Shown here: positions 11,641-23,142 of the stretch, piece after piece
Layout of the letters: every line of letters begins with the position of its first letter
Numbering within the stretch: position 1 is the first letter of the stretch
Assembly (NCBI GenBank): GCA_000469685.2
Contig: LS997565.1
Location: 4,924,005-4,988,004, forward strand
Length of the DNA: 64,000 nucleotides
Source: Haemonchus contortus
Taxonomy: Eukaryota > Nematoda > Chromadorea > Rhabditida > Trichostrongylidae
Direction of reading: 5' to 3'
The notes under the pieces: model-generated
Seen by the model: only the letters and a program-made list of their open reading frames with translations
Database searches by the model: none
What the model was told of the DNA's origin: nothing
Translations under genes and position numbers: made by a program

Positions 11641-12190
11641 ATTCCTTTGTGAATTGTTTAGTAAATGTTTTCTTCCATAGCTTTAGTTTTGACTTTTTCT
11701 CTTTAGTGAGGTTATCCATAACTGGTAAGCTATCTACTTACATCCTTCCCCAATGCACTTCTTCGATATCCTCGTCCTTGTAAACCGTAATCCACTCAGT
11801 TCGTACATTTTCCTGTATTCGATTTCTTGGTTTATAAAATATCAATAGACAAAAATGTCAATTCGAACAATCGTCAACTATATCGTCACTTAGTCAAGCC
11901 ACCCAAAAATGAAGTGCCTAATTGATTCTTGGGATTAGAATGTAGGTAGTTTGACTAAGGTACGCTAAAATAAGCAATCTTTCAACCCAATTTCACTGAA
12001 ATTACCAATAAGAAAAAAGCATAGCCTGACATGCACAGATACAGGAAGCTGCACTACCTCCCACAAGCCTTATTTCCGACAGTTAAGCCGCAAAAGAACT
12101 ACTTCAAAGAGTTCTAAACTGCTCTCCAATTGGGAATCGCTAAGCGTACTCGAGCGTACTATGTTCCTACAACATTTGACAGAAATTGAG
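11640..12190. repeat. Duplicated block A3 (paralogue at 29030-29580)
   Basis: Shares GTTTTCTTCCATTGCTTT-like, AACTGGTGGGCTATCTACT-like and GCATAGCTCTACATGCACA-like segments with 29030-29580 in the same orientation. No coding content is seen. Confidence 0.6.
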
Positions 12191-13490
12191 GAATAGGAAG
12201 GAACCCTGTGTTACAGCATGTTTCATGGTGGCAAAACCCCTCCGAATTTCTTCATTTGCTAGGCCACATACTGCTAACATTTTTCAGTTTTCTAGTGCCA
12301 TCAAAGTGCAACTAGTGTATTCGACTCCCTGCGGTAGGCCGTTCGGGGATATGATCCCATATCTCGTAACTTGCGAGAGTCTTTCGGAATAGTCTGCTTT
12401 ATTGTGCATCACCCATGCAACGAAATCCTTGAAATCTAGTTTCTGATCCAGTTCTTAATATCTAAAAGTCACAGTTGCCATTCTTTGCACTAGGCGTAAG
12501 TTGTGTACAAGGTTGCTCTGCTTCAGCCAAATTTGTCCAGGAATCTGCACTAGCTCAGAGTGAACAGTGTTTGCAAAAACACTGGATAAACCAGGCCGCT
12601 TCGCGGAGTAGAATCGCTATTGGTTCTAATCTTCAGTTGCACTGCAGTCTGTAGGAGCACTTACAGATTCTGTTCGGTTCCAGAGTAGACACCAGGCAGT
12701 TTGGCTCGAGTTTCAACTTCTTAACTGTTTCCTCTAAAAGAAATGAAGTGAGAGGCAGAGAGATAAGTTGGTCATTCTAAAAAGCAAGAAGAAATCGTTT
12801 AACATTAACAATGCGATTTGGACGAATACGTTTTAACATTTCGAGAAACGCTGCTCCTATGTCGAAAAGTGAATCCCTTCATTACAGGTTACCAGCCACA
12901 AGCTAGAAGTCTGCTCACCTTCCCTTCTTAAAAGACCACTATCATAGATATAATTCAGCAAAATAGAAGTAAGTTTCACATTAGGGACATATTAGGGATA
13001 ACTGGGAACCGTACAGAAAAAACGGCAAAAGTAGTACTAGATATCATGTATTTGCCTGGAATTCACCTCCTTTAGTAGGGACGAGCTTGCCGTTTGCCGC
13101 GACACGACCTAGACTCTGCCACTGAAGACGGTAACAATAATAGAAAAGAAGTCATTTATCTCTGTCTTTGTCAGAAGGTGACCGAATTAAGTTTGCAACA
13201 AAGCAGTGAAGCATCCTGGTCTTCTTGGCGCACTCTCCTAGTCACACTCTTCCGAAAGAACCCCAGTCCACTTCTGAAGCGCGGCTGCATTCATATTTCT
13301 TGTTCCAATGTTCTGGATTGGGAGGTGCCATTGCAGATTGGTGATGTTTGGCAAAAAATTGGGTCACACCCAAAAAGGCTAAGAGTATCGTACTGTCAAT
13401 AAGGAAGTGATAGAGGGATAAGCGGTATCCCTCTTCATCGTTTTACTCTACTAATCCATCCTGAAAGTGTGGTTTTACTTAGCTACTGTT
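12190..13490. other. No gene recognised
   Basis: Frames at 12186-12392 and 13094-13402 (68 and 102 codons, plus strand) show no known domain. The latter lies upstream of the BEL/Pao relic and could belong to its gag, but I cannot support that. Confidence 0.3.
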
Positions 13491-14250
13491 CACCATTAGT
13501 CTTGACAAAATAACAAGCAGAGCGCATTTTCACGATGGTCACTTTTGAGGTATATGAACTGCATGGGGAACGGCGATCTGACAGGAATCGCAGCCGAATG
13601 AATTACTGGATTTCGATCACCTTCGTAATATTTGGATGTGAAAAGTGGGAACTGAGAGAATCGCCTATGATTCCGTTGCTTGTATCGGCAATCTGATATC
13701 GCACTGAATGCATGAAGTGAAATCCATTCCACGCGATCACGAGGAAGAATAATATTTCTGCAACACCGGCCGAACTGAAGGGAGCACATCAGCTGACTCA
13801 AGATGAGCATCGGGCCAAGCAGTCGTCGTTTGAATACGATGAGACGTCAAAAAAAGAAAGGTAGACGACTCACGCTGAAGAAATCCACTGATTCTCATGA
13901 GGAGCTTGACAGAACCATGGAAGTAAGCAAGGACCACAAGGGTGCGAACTATTGACCAGATCGCCAGGCGGTATCTTGTTCAGAACATCAGGTAATATTC
14001 GAAGAGGACCGTGTGACTGAACTCCTGTTAAGACTCTAGCAGACGGGAGGAAAGCTCTAGCAGCTGTGATGCCTGGAAGGATGTTGACGCAGAGTTTCAC
14101 GCGCGAGTAGAGGAGATGAATCAGATGGTGGGATCTCGTTACTCGCCAAGAAACGATCAAACTTCACGCGATTCGAGTGATTCAAACAGAACGTCGATCA
14201 TTTGTGCAGTAATCGTAGCTCTTCGATAAGGCCGAGAATAAAAAGCTGTC
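13490..14250. repeat. Repeat unit shared with 19260-19990
   Basis: Bases 13560-13680 match 19270-19390 (GAATCGCAGCCGAATGAAT, ATCGCCTATGATTCC). Bases 13700-14250 match 19430-19990 with indels, in the same orientation. In this copy the BEL/Pao gag-protease frame follows directly. The other copy is followed by a mariner relic, so the unit may be an upstream part of the BEL element or an independent repeat. Confidence 0.5.
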
Positions 14251-14278
14251 AGAAAACCATGTAGATCCTAGCCCAAGC

Positions 14279-15340
14279 ATGAATTGCACGTATAGCACGC
14301 TGCTCGAGCAACGATGTAGACCGCAATGGCGAGTTCTCATCCAGATTTGTTCTTCAGAGACAATGACCACTGACCCTTTTGTCTCCGAGTTCGACGACCC
14401 TGTCTTTTCTGCCAAAGCAACGATCACGCCCCCAATGCATGTGGTGATTTCCCACATTCCAAGAAGGAGCCGTCTCGTCAAGCAACTACGCTTGTGCTAC
14501 AACTGCCTCTCTAACCAGCATTCGTCGAAGGAATGTACATCGAAACAGTCTTGTAAATCGTAGTCAAAACGCCACCACTCATCCCTCTGTTTTGTACACC
14601 CAAGCGTGTCAAATCAAGAAAGGAGGTGTCCACAAAGTAACACCCCATCTCCACCTAATCAACCTGCGGTTCAACCCCACCAACAACTCTCTGCTGCTTT
14701 CACGAATGAGGCTCACGCTGATAGCCGTTCGGAAGAAAACAACATGTTGCATATCTTCCCTACGTCCACTCACCTGACCTTGCACAACCTCGAAATCTCA
14801 TCGGTTGAACGCACACCAGCTACGCTTAGGTGTACTTCAGTTCGCCTGTTCAACCCCTCCAATGTTCACGTCAAAGAAACCTTTGTGACGGCATTTTTCG
14901 ACTCAGGCTCCACCCAATCGTACATCACAGACGAAGTGGCCGAACCTCTTGAACTTCCAAATCTTTCATTCAAAGACATTTCTATCTCCATTTTCGGCAC
15001 AGCAGCTCCTCTGAAGTTCGGATCTCGCAATCATATCGTCGGCATTAGTACAGAGAATGGTGAGAAGCGACTCCACGTTAAGTCCCTGCCTAATTTGACT
15101 GGGCATTTATGTCATGCCCACCACATGCATGACATGAAGAGCAACGACATCACCATATCATCTTCTAAGCCGTCAATTTTGACAGGAAATGACTACTTCT
15201 GAGCCATAATTTTATCAGATGACTTCCATTATGAAAAGCTCTCAAACGGATATCGTTTAGTTCACACCACAGTCGGCAATGTCCTTGTGGGTAGTGCACT
15301 CATTCAAAGGTATCTCAACATGCAGAACCCACTTAACCCC
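14279..15340 (+). pseudogene. BEL/Pao retrotransposon gag zinc-knuckle and aspartic protease relic
   Basis: One frame runs from 14279 to about 15340 with a few stops (one at about 14561, one before 15205). A CCHC knuckle, LCYNCLSNQHSSKEC, lies at about 14490. A second Cys/His cluster (KRHHSSLC) follows after the first stop. An aspartic protease then has its active-site motif FFDSGSTQSYIT at about 14895-14930. The frame continues to a GNDYF motif at 15190 and an NGYRLVHTTVGNVLVG-like strand at 15250-15295. Knuckles followed by a DSG protease match the gag-pro junction of BEL/Pao elements. Reverse transcriptase and integrase are not found downstream. Confidence 0.75.
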
Positions 15341-16600
15341 AAAAAACAGAACTAGTCCTGAGAGGGCGCAGCGGCAGGTTTCTAACAATAAGATACTTTC
15401 GAATGAAACGTCGACTGTACCAGCTAAGGCTGACACATTCCATGGACTATCGGGTCCCACTTTAGCGGTGGCGGCCAGTACTGCAGTTCTTCACGAGTCT
15501 TCCGGAAGCCCAGTAATTTCAACACCCTCCGCCTCGACTTCCAGAACTAACTCAGCCTCGAGAACCATCTCAACCTCAAAACCCAGAATCCGCCCTAAAG
15601 GAGGCGGCGGCAGGTCACAAGGAAACCTTTGGGACAAATATCGGCTATTCTTGAAAATGCAGACGTACTCCATGGACCATGCCCTACTGCAATAGACACA
15701 TCCAACACTGCGGTACTTCACGGACCATCTAGAACATCAATCATATCGACGGCAGCACTACACTCAACATCAATCATATCGACGGCAGCACTACACTCAA
15801 CAACTGGTTGTTGAGCACCAAATGCCAAGAACTGCAAGGGAAACCAAATCAGGACAAAGCGAAGCGAAGTTGTTCCAAAATTCGAAATCGTCGGGACAGA
15901 CAACTCTTTCTCCGGGAACAGCCGTTAATCTGACCAATTTCTTCTCGCCAACATCAGCACCTGGAAATATACTCCTCAACGGCGTTGGCAAAGTTAGTTG
16001 GAATCCGCCCCACAATGTCAGCAGCGATACCGCACATCACCGCGACTGGCAACAGATCGTGGTCAAACACAATCAACCAAAACCGCACAGTTGGCGTCAG
16101 AGCTGTCAGAGGAGAAGAAACCGCAACAAGTCAGGATCGACGAGTTTCTCTATAAGCCTGCAAGCGACCAACAAAACCAATCCGCATCATCTCCACCCAG
16201 GAGCAACTCCCCATACTAAAAGAGAGGAAGTAGTCTCATTTCAAAGCTCATGGCAGCTGGATTCCACTCAACAGCCCCAGGATCGAGATAGTCTCCAAAC
16301 TGCACGAGCCAGGAGAGTATCAGGACCACCGGCCTATCAGACCCTATCTCCTGCATGCACAGCCATCAAAGATTCGATGCCACCAACTCCTGTAGTGAAA
16401 CCTGCTGGAGAAATTCCAGTGTCCCCAACACCCATAGTAAACACAGCTATTGAAGAGCCAATGTCACCCACCAGAGGAGTCGACACGACTGGAGAAATTT
16501 CGACGGCGCCGAGAAAACCTACGAGTGTCTTTCGAACGCCACAAACAAATGGCACCACGAAATGAACAGAAGGTCTTCGACTGCAATGCAAGTGATCTCA
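15340..16600 (+). CDS. Pro/Ser/Thr-rich low-complexity ORF downstream of the BEL relic
   Basis: The longest frame is 15822-16565 (247 codons). It is rich in Pro, Thr and Ser and ends with about 20-residue imperfect repeats of the type TPVVKPAGEIPVSP. Upstream frames (15279-15695) are similarly low in complexity. No fold or catalytic motif is recognised. It could be a retroelement-borne surface or linker segment, or a host mucin-like exon. Length and openness argue mildly for past coding, but not for a function. Confidence 0.3.
15733..15798. repeat. 33 bp tandem duplication
   Basis: Two perfect copies of a 33 bp unit starting AACATCAATCATATCGACGG. Confidence 0.85.
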
Positions 16601-17750
16601 AGCTAGTGGTGCTATTGTATTGTTGCTTATTCTCATTCTCCGGCGAGATGTAATTTATCTCGATCTCGTTCGTTTTTCAGTTGGGAGTTTCTGTATCGAA
16701 CAGAAACTCAACCTTCTTGTTTACACCGATGAGTTCTGATATGGTATCACAATGTTTATAGTATTGTACTACAAAACATGTTGCCTATATAAACTCTAGT
16801 TGGCTCATTCTCTTCACCTTTTCGGCCAGCCCTTTTCCAACTTCCTTTCTGCACTCTCCTGTGTGCTATTCATCAGTCAGTCCAGTCACCAATCGCAAGA
16901 CTGTTTGTGTTCCAACAAATAACGAATCTCAGTGATCAGTATCAACATTTTTATAAACGTTGAAAAATTGCCGGTCCTTAGTTCACGGTAAGCCAAATCG
17001 ACTAGTAATTTGGCACCTCCTTTAAAACCGAATTTATCACTTATACTTCTTCATTAGATCCATGCCAGTGAAAATTCTAATCTTGCCTGAGCTTCAAAGT
17101 CATTTCTTTTCTTTCTCCTTCTTTTCCTCTTTTCTTTTATCTAATAACAGCTGTTGCATCAATCAGTTTTTTCCATCAGCGGGATCGCTGACTTTCATGA
17201 CTGCTTCTCTAAAAGTGAGCTGTCAATACTTTCAAGATGTATCTTCAGAGAACTGTAAGAGCTATGGACTTGTATCCTTTGGATTGAATAACTCAGCAAA
17301 ATGGCTTGGCCCCCATCTCCTTTTGCTGACGGTTGGAATACACATGATCCACATGACGACGGAGCTGCTCTGACGGCTGTTCCCAGATCTCTTGAGCTGC
17401 CTTGGATAACTGATCATAGACGACCTGCCATATCCCGACGTGTATGTAGGTGATCTTTGAACGTCTTCTGCTTTCCAGCACTCTTCTCCAAAGATGCTCA
17501 GGGAGCAGATTGCCCCAACGAGTATTGGTCAAGAAGGAAGTCTCCAGACCATACCCAAATTCTCCTTCTTAATTTTTCAAATGCTACTTTACTGATTTGT
17601 TTATTTGCAGTTGGTTCTATATTGCCAGATGGAAGTTCATTCACTTATTTATCTTTTGAGCTTATGTAGACATTATTTATATTGACGCATATGCATGTAT
17701 GTTATGTTGTCCCGCAAGCGGCGCATGTATTTTCGGGGTTCACAACACGA
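16600..17750. other. No gene; promoter-like patch
   Basis: Around 16785 CCTATATAAACTC resembles a TATA box in a context reminiscent of an LTR, but no second copy is found, so no LTR is called. The remaining frames (17062-17373, 17457-17669) are unremarkable. Confidence 0.25.
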
Positions 17751-19260
17751 ATTCACCGATTAGAAAACGGATTTTGAGTGGGTGGTGGTGCGACATGGAA
17801 TGTGAAAAAAAGCTGCTGTCAGTCCGTCGAAGGAAAAGAGGTCGAGAAAAGAAAAGAGATGAATAAAAGTGGAGTAAAAGTGAATTGGGTTTCTGAAGAG
17901 TGTCATCAAAAAGAACCAAATCTTCCGGTTCCGCAATGTTCTTCTCCTTCGGCAGATGGATCTTGGCCTCATCTGGGACAACGACTTATAAACCGCTTAC
18001 TTATCCTATGTTGTAGTTCCACTCACCAGCTTTCCTGCTCTTCTCTTTTCATTTCCAAACGCTATCAAACAAGCCAAGCGGACAATTATTCTGGATGCCC
18101 TACAAAGACTTCCGGTTGAAAGACGGAAGGGCTTTGTTAACCTAGACGAGTATCGGACCGGAATTCGATTCCTGGATCATGCACCTGGCAGTCCACTACT
18201 TTCCACAACATACATACGTCACCTCTATCCCTAGATCCGGCATGGTATTCCATCTTTCACACCAAAAATACGACTTCTTCCCAATTGATTGGCCCCACAA
18301 TCCACTGGACCACTCGCCTATTCAGAGCAGAGGCAAACTCGGTAGCATGGTGGTCAGATCATTTCAAAACAAATAGTACATGCTAGTAGTATCAGGTGAT
18401 GGCAACCCATTGAAATATACAGCGTGTTTCAATATTGTACCCGTAAACAATTTCCAATGATTTATTGCATAAGTAATCAGGCATTGTATGAGTTAGATGA
18501 CGAACAATACCAACTGGGCTTACCATTAAATCGATTGAAATTGCTTGGAAAATTACAGAATTTTTGATTTACCCTCAAAATTTAAAAACTCAAAACCATT
18601 GATTAAAATGCATTTTTGAAATTTCGTAGAAGTCATGGTGGAGGTTACATGGATGCTGAGGGAACAAATCGAGTCGTAGGACCTGTCTCACGATGTGTAG
18701 TTGCACACAGGTCTCAAAAAAAGAAGCAAAAGGAGGAGTACTGTATTGTGAAGGTTTTCACCAGGATACCTTTTTCGCAGGTAATGTTTCCTGGAAGTTT
18801 TTGGGTGATCATAGGACACAAATAAAGCTCAGGTCTTCTGAAAAAATGGTAGACGAAAATTTCCGTCGAAAAGACGTCCTCACCTTCGTAACTCTAGGAG
18901 CCATATACAACACTGTCGTCAACTGCTGTATAATTTCAGTAAGTTCTATCCACCTTCTACGCCGAACCACGCCAATCTCTCAACACAGTCGTTGGCCGTA
19001 TTGAAATTTTCGCTCCTTCATCAATACATTTTAAGATTCCCTTTCACGACATTTTGGGAAAAAACGTCACCTCAATACCCATTTACAACTTATGAACCGA
19101 TCGATTCCTAGTCGAAAGGTGAGAAGCTATACCTAGTGAGTCGCCTTAAAAAGGCCAAGAAGTTCCGCGACTAGAGGACGTGATTATTATTCAAAAACAT
19201 CTTCAAAGCCTGAATATTGACTGTACCTTTGGTTATGCTATGACTTCTGAGTTGGGAGAA
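17750..19260. other. No gene recognised
   Basis: Plus-strand frames at 17778-18119 (113 codons, basic N-terminal half) and 18693-19004 (103 codons) lack known domains. Either could contain an exon; I cannot support one. Confidence 0.25.
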
Positions 19261-19985
19261 GTGTGCATAGAACGACGATCGGACGGGAATCGCAACCGAA
19301 TGAATAGCTGAATTTCGATCACCCCCGCAATAATTGAGTGAAATGGGAGCTGAGAGGATCGCCTACGATTCCAATGCTTGTATGACGACGGCGTTCTCAT
19401 GACTGCGGGCTCATGTTACACGTTGCGATGAATGCATGTAAGCAGTCCACGAGCAGAAAGGCGAACAATGCTTCCGCTACACTCGCCGACATGAAGTGAG
19501 CACATCAGTTGATTTGAATTAAGTATCGGGTCGAGTAATCAGCACATAAATCCGACGAGACGCCAGAAGGAGGCGAGGCGTACAGTAAATGTCATAGACG
19601 TCCACTGATTTTGGAAGAGACTCAGAAGATAGCCGATCCCTAGCAACTGTAAAGACGCATCGAGCGAGAAGCATCAGCAAGACCTCCAATTGGCGGAATC
19701 TTGTTCAGACGTCGAATAATAGTCGAACCGGATCGCGTAGCTGAATGTCTGTCAAAATTGAAGCAGGACCTTAGCAGCTCTACCACACCCAGGATGACAA
19801 GGAATACTGCACATGTACGGTGAGAAGCTGATCATGAAGTGTTACCTTGCTCCTTGCCAAGATGTTCGCCGATCAGATTTAATGGAGTTCATACCTGAGG
19901 CGAGGTATTAGATCATCTCATTCAAAAGTTTGCAAGCTTTTATTTGAATAAAATGAACAGCAAACGAGATAAAAAGCTGATATTC
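19260..19985. repeat. Repeat unit shared with 13490-14250
   Basis: Second copy of the unit described at 13490, in the same orientation and more decayed. Its last bases abut the mariner relic. Confidence 0.5.
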
Positions 19986-21043
19986 TAATGTTCTGTCCGG
20001 TAGGCTGCATCATTGTTCACGACCCTCTCCCAGCATCCAGGTAGCATCTGGACACCAAGTAGCTTCTTTCCTTCACATATGCAGATAAAATGCTGTTGAT
20101 GTCCATTTTGGCGATCAACCAGTTGCCAAAGCGTTTGCCACTGCGACATATCTTCATTTGACCGAAGCAGTTGAAGTCGCACGGCTGGAGGTCGGGGGAA
20201 TACGGCGGTTGAATTGAGGTTTCAATATCCTTTTCCTAAAAAAAGTGCTGCGCAATTCGAGATGCGTGGTGCTTGGCATTGTCTTGAGCGATAAATGCCT
20301 TCTAGAAGTTGTGTGGTGCTATCCAAGGGTCGATATTATCGTCGAGAAACTGGCAACACACTTCAGCAGTGACGGTCATTTTTTAGGGGAGAGTCGCCAG
20401 AACGCCACGCCCCAGAAATCCATTGCCATGACGAGCATCCGTTTGGGACTCCGTGCGGTTCTCCTTCGACGTTCATCCAAACACGACGCTTGTGACGTTC
20501 GGGCTCAGTGTACAAACTCACCCATGTTTCATCTATAGGCAACGTTCGATTCAAGAGTCGTGGGTGACGTCGGTGGCGGAGAAGATTGTTTCTACAAGCA
20601 TCAAATCGGTTTTGGACCTGCGCTTTTGTAAGCAAAAGGGGTACCCATACTCACATCTTACTCAATTCTTTGGACACAACTCGTCAACGGTAGTAACAGG
20701 AATGCCGGTCTCACAGGCAAGTTCGACAATGGTCCAGTATCTGCGCTCAGCCATTCGACGCTTGATTTCAGCTACTCGTTCTTCATGTGCGGAGTGAACA
20801 TCGTGAGCATCACCTCGGCCTTCACTTGTCTCCGTTCTTCCTTCTTTGAACATTCTCACCCATTTCTGCACATTATACCTGAAGAACTCCGTCCTGTCCA
20901 TTTGTTGATTGGGCTCACGATGGATTTGAGCTGCGGGTTTTTCTTGTATGACGCCCCATTTGATAACTTCACGTTGTTCCTGTTCGGTAATACTTCTTTT
21001 CAGTTTATCAACATTTTCTGCTGCAGCCGTGATGTCAAAATCG
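19985..21043 (-). pseudogene. mariner-type transposase relic
   Basis: Reading the minus strand from about 21043: a helix-turn-helix region (QREVIKWGVIQEKPAAQIH, then NVQKWVRMFKEGRTE), then a second HTH-like ERVAEIKRRMAERRYWTI. The first catalytic Asp lies in PIDETWVSLY (about 20525), the second in QDNAKHHA (about 20285) and the third in YSPDLQPCDF (about 20205). This order matches mariner transposases of about 340 residues. At least two frameshifts separate the parts, so the gene is inactive. I could not find convincing terminal inverted repeats. The C-terminus ends at the stop at 19985. Confidence 0.75.
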
Positions 21044-21680
21044 GGCAGTGTCGTAGCTCACGGCACTCGATCGAGATGTAAAAAAAAGCTGCCACGAAGC
21101 CACGAAGCCAGAAGTTTCTCTACCCGAGCTTCCTGACGATTGACATCATTGAGACACGGAGCTATGACTTTCAGCACTGACTTGTCCAAACAACGACATG
21201 TTTTGTTAACTTCGAAAAAAAAACCGTCGTAGCGCATTTACGGCGACCCAATCCAGATGGCGATCCCGCTCGGCGTAACGCATTTCAAAGTGAGATGTAG
21301 CGTCGAAGCAGGCGATCGTCAGTTGCTTCATAAACTTGAGTGCATACAGTCCATGACAAAGTGAGAAACTTCGAAGGACTTGTTCGTACCGTAATAGAAG
21401 AAGTGAAAGAGTATAAAGGGGCATGAGAATATTTCAGGGATGAATGAATTTACTGCGATGAAAAATCAAGTGGCAGAAAAGTTGAGAAGGCACCGACCCT
21501 CACCCGACTCTCTCACCAACCCGATCAAGTACGTGATCAATCAATACATGCCACCCCCTTTCAAACGCGTTGATCGCAACTTTGCAGTTCAGCCATATCT
21601 ACTGTTCTCTTGACATTCTTCTTCAGTAATTAACCTTACAAGACAGAAATGAAATCAGCCAATCCTCTACGGTCAAGCTA
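21043..21680. other. No gene recognised
   Basis: A 72-codon minus-strand frame (21206-21424) has no recognisable domain. This stretch may include the mariner element's 5' flank. Confidence 0.25.
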
Positions 21681-21689
21681 GTGATCAGG

Positions 21690-22395
21690 AGATACTCAAA
21701 GAGTACAAAGAAAATTTTCTAAAGTTATGTCAAAAATCGCAAAAATACTCACTGCTCTGCAAAGGTGTAGTTTAGGCGAGAAATCTGATTATTGAACTGC
21801 CACGAATACTTTGTCGAAGTGTCCAGAGACGTATTTTCCAGAGAAAGGTCCGGTCAAAGTGTTCTTGTAATTCCTAGGCTTTACAAAGTTCATTTCATGA
21901 GAAGGCTTCCGCACACTTTCTCAGCACTCCCTTGAGCATTTCGAACTGCTGCAGTTTTACAGTGTTTTCACGTGAACGCCTTATGAATCCGGTACCCGTG
22001 TCCTCTGGAAAGGAGCTCACATCCCGCAAGAGCACTGCAGCTGATAAGATCGCCATCTCCGACGAAATTGATATGGATATCGCTCACAAAATATACCAGA
22101 AATTGCTGTTTTGAAAGCAAAGAGCTGTCTCGAACGTGTCATCACGTTTTCCGAACATATGAGCCGATCTGACACGCGAATGTTTGGAGCGTCAGAGCTG
22201 TTCGCAGCCGTAAGCGCCTGATCTCTTCCTTCCCCGCGGCAGTAACTTCCAATTTCAGGATGTGCTGCTGGTGGTCGCGGAAACGAAAATGGTTATTGAA
22301 CAGAGCCTACAGTCAGCCTGATGACTACTCCTACACGCTCAAAACCAAACTATCTCCGATGATCACTTATCAATAATCAAACTCATAAAATGTTA
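21690..22395 (+). pseudogene. Inverted copy of the 7.2-7.9 kb coding relic
   Basis: The plus-strand frame at 21932-22114 encodes VSSGKELTSRKSTAADKIAI and ends IYQKLLF, as does the minus-strand frame at 7440-7739. Flanking similarity extends over about 700 bp. Function and family are unknown. Confidence 0.4.
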
Positions 22396-22628
22396 TACAA
22401 TTCTTTTGGAAATATTTGTTGAAAAAAAGACCTCCGATTCTACAAGTCCCTACCTAGATTACGCCATAAATGGAAATTCATTCAAACTTTAAATCTAGGA
22501 AGAAATCGTGGAAAACCAGCCAAGAAGGAATCTTCTTATCTTCCTACATAGTTAAAAATTATAGATTTCCTCGGCTTTTGTATGGTTTCGATCCCTGAAT
22601 GCACCAACGATCTCACAACATAACAATG

Positions 22629-22658
22629 GATGTATGTATGTATGTATGTATTTATGTA

Positions 22659-22694
<36 letters not shown>

Positions 22695-22696
22695 AG
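22629..22696. repeat. GTAT then GTCT microsatellite
   Basis: About eight TATG units are followed by about eleven TCTG units. A 62-88 codon frame across it (minus strand) is a low-complexity artefact. Confidence 0.9.
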
Positions 22697-22913
22697 TCGG
22701 ATCGCGTAGATAACGGATGGCAGAAAATAATAACCAGTGATAAAGCTGATAAGAGACCCTAAAAGAAAAATCACTGGCCCGATACGCCCTTCGTAGTAAC
22801 AACGCACCGTTAAGACTTTGGGTATGGTATGGGGTTTAAAGGGGATGGTAACAACTGATTGGTCACAGAAGGTAGCATTGGAAAATGTTCATGAAAAGCA
22901 TGTCCCGTCCTTT

Positions 22914-23114
22914 CTAAACTTCCGCTTCAGACAAAATAATTAACAATTGGCCAACGGTACCTTCCGTGAGGTTTCCATCAAACTCCTCTCTTCTGGGACT
23001 TCGGCCGTTTTCCTCTTTCCATTTTCTCGATAGTCTTCTGTACATCGAATACGCGTTTATCCCATCGACTTTACTTTTGGCTTTTGTCCAGTTCTTCCAC
23101 TTTTTGGCTTCCAC
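22914..23114 (-). CDS. Possible small exon, Lys/Arg-rich
   Basis: A 66-codon frame with protein-like composition (WKNWTKAKSKVDGIN..., then SRKWKEENGRSPRREEF), ending ILSEAEV. It lies just outside the left arm of the foldback element. I recognise no family. The opposite strand has an equally open but hydrophobic frame, so coding status is uncertain. Confidence 0.25.
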   Translation of the reverse strand: MEAKKWKNWTKAKSKVDGINAYSMYRRLSRKWKEENGRSPRREEFDGNLTEGTVGQLLIILSEAEV

Positions 23115-23142
23115 TGCGCTTTTTAAGAATGAGATCAGGGAA

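Noticed and set aside
16725..16990. Possible LTR with TATA box downstream of the BEL relic
   Set aside because: No second copy, no polypurine tract or primer site next to it.
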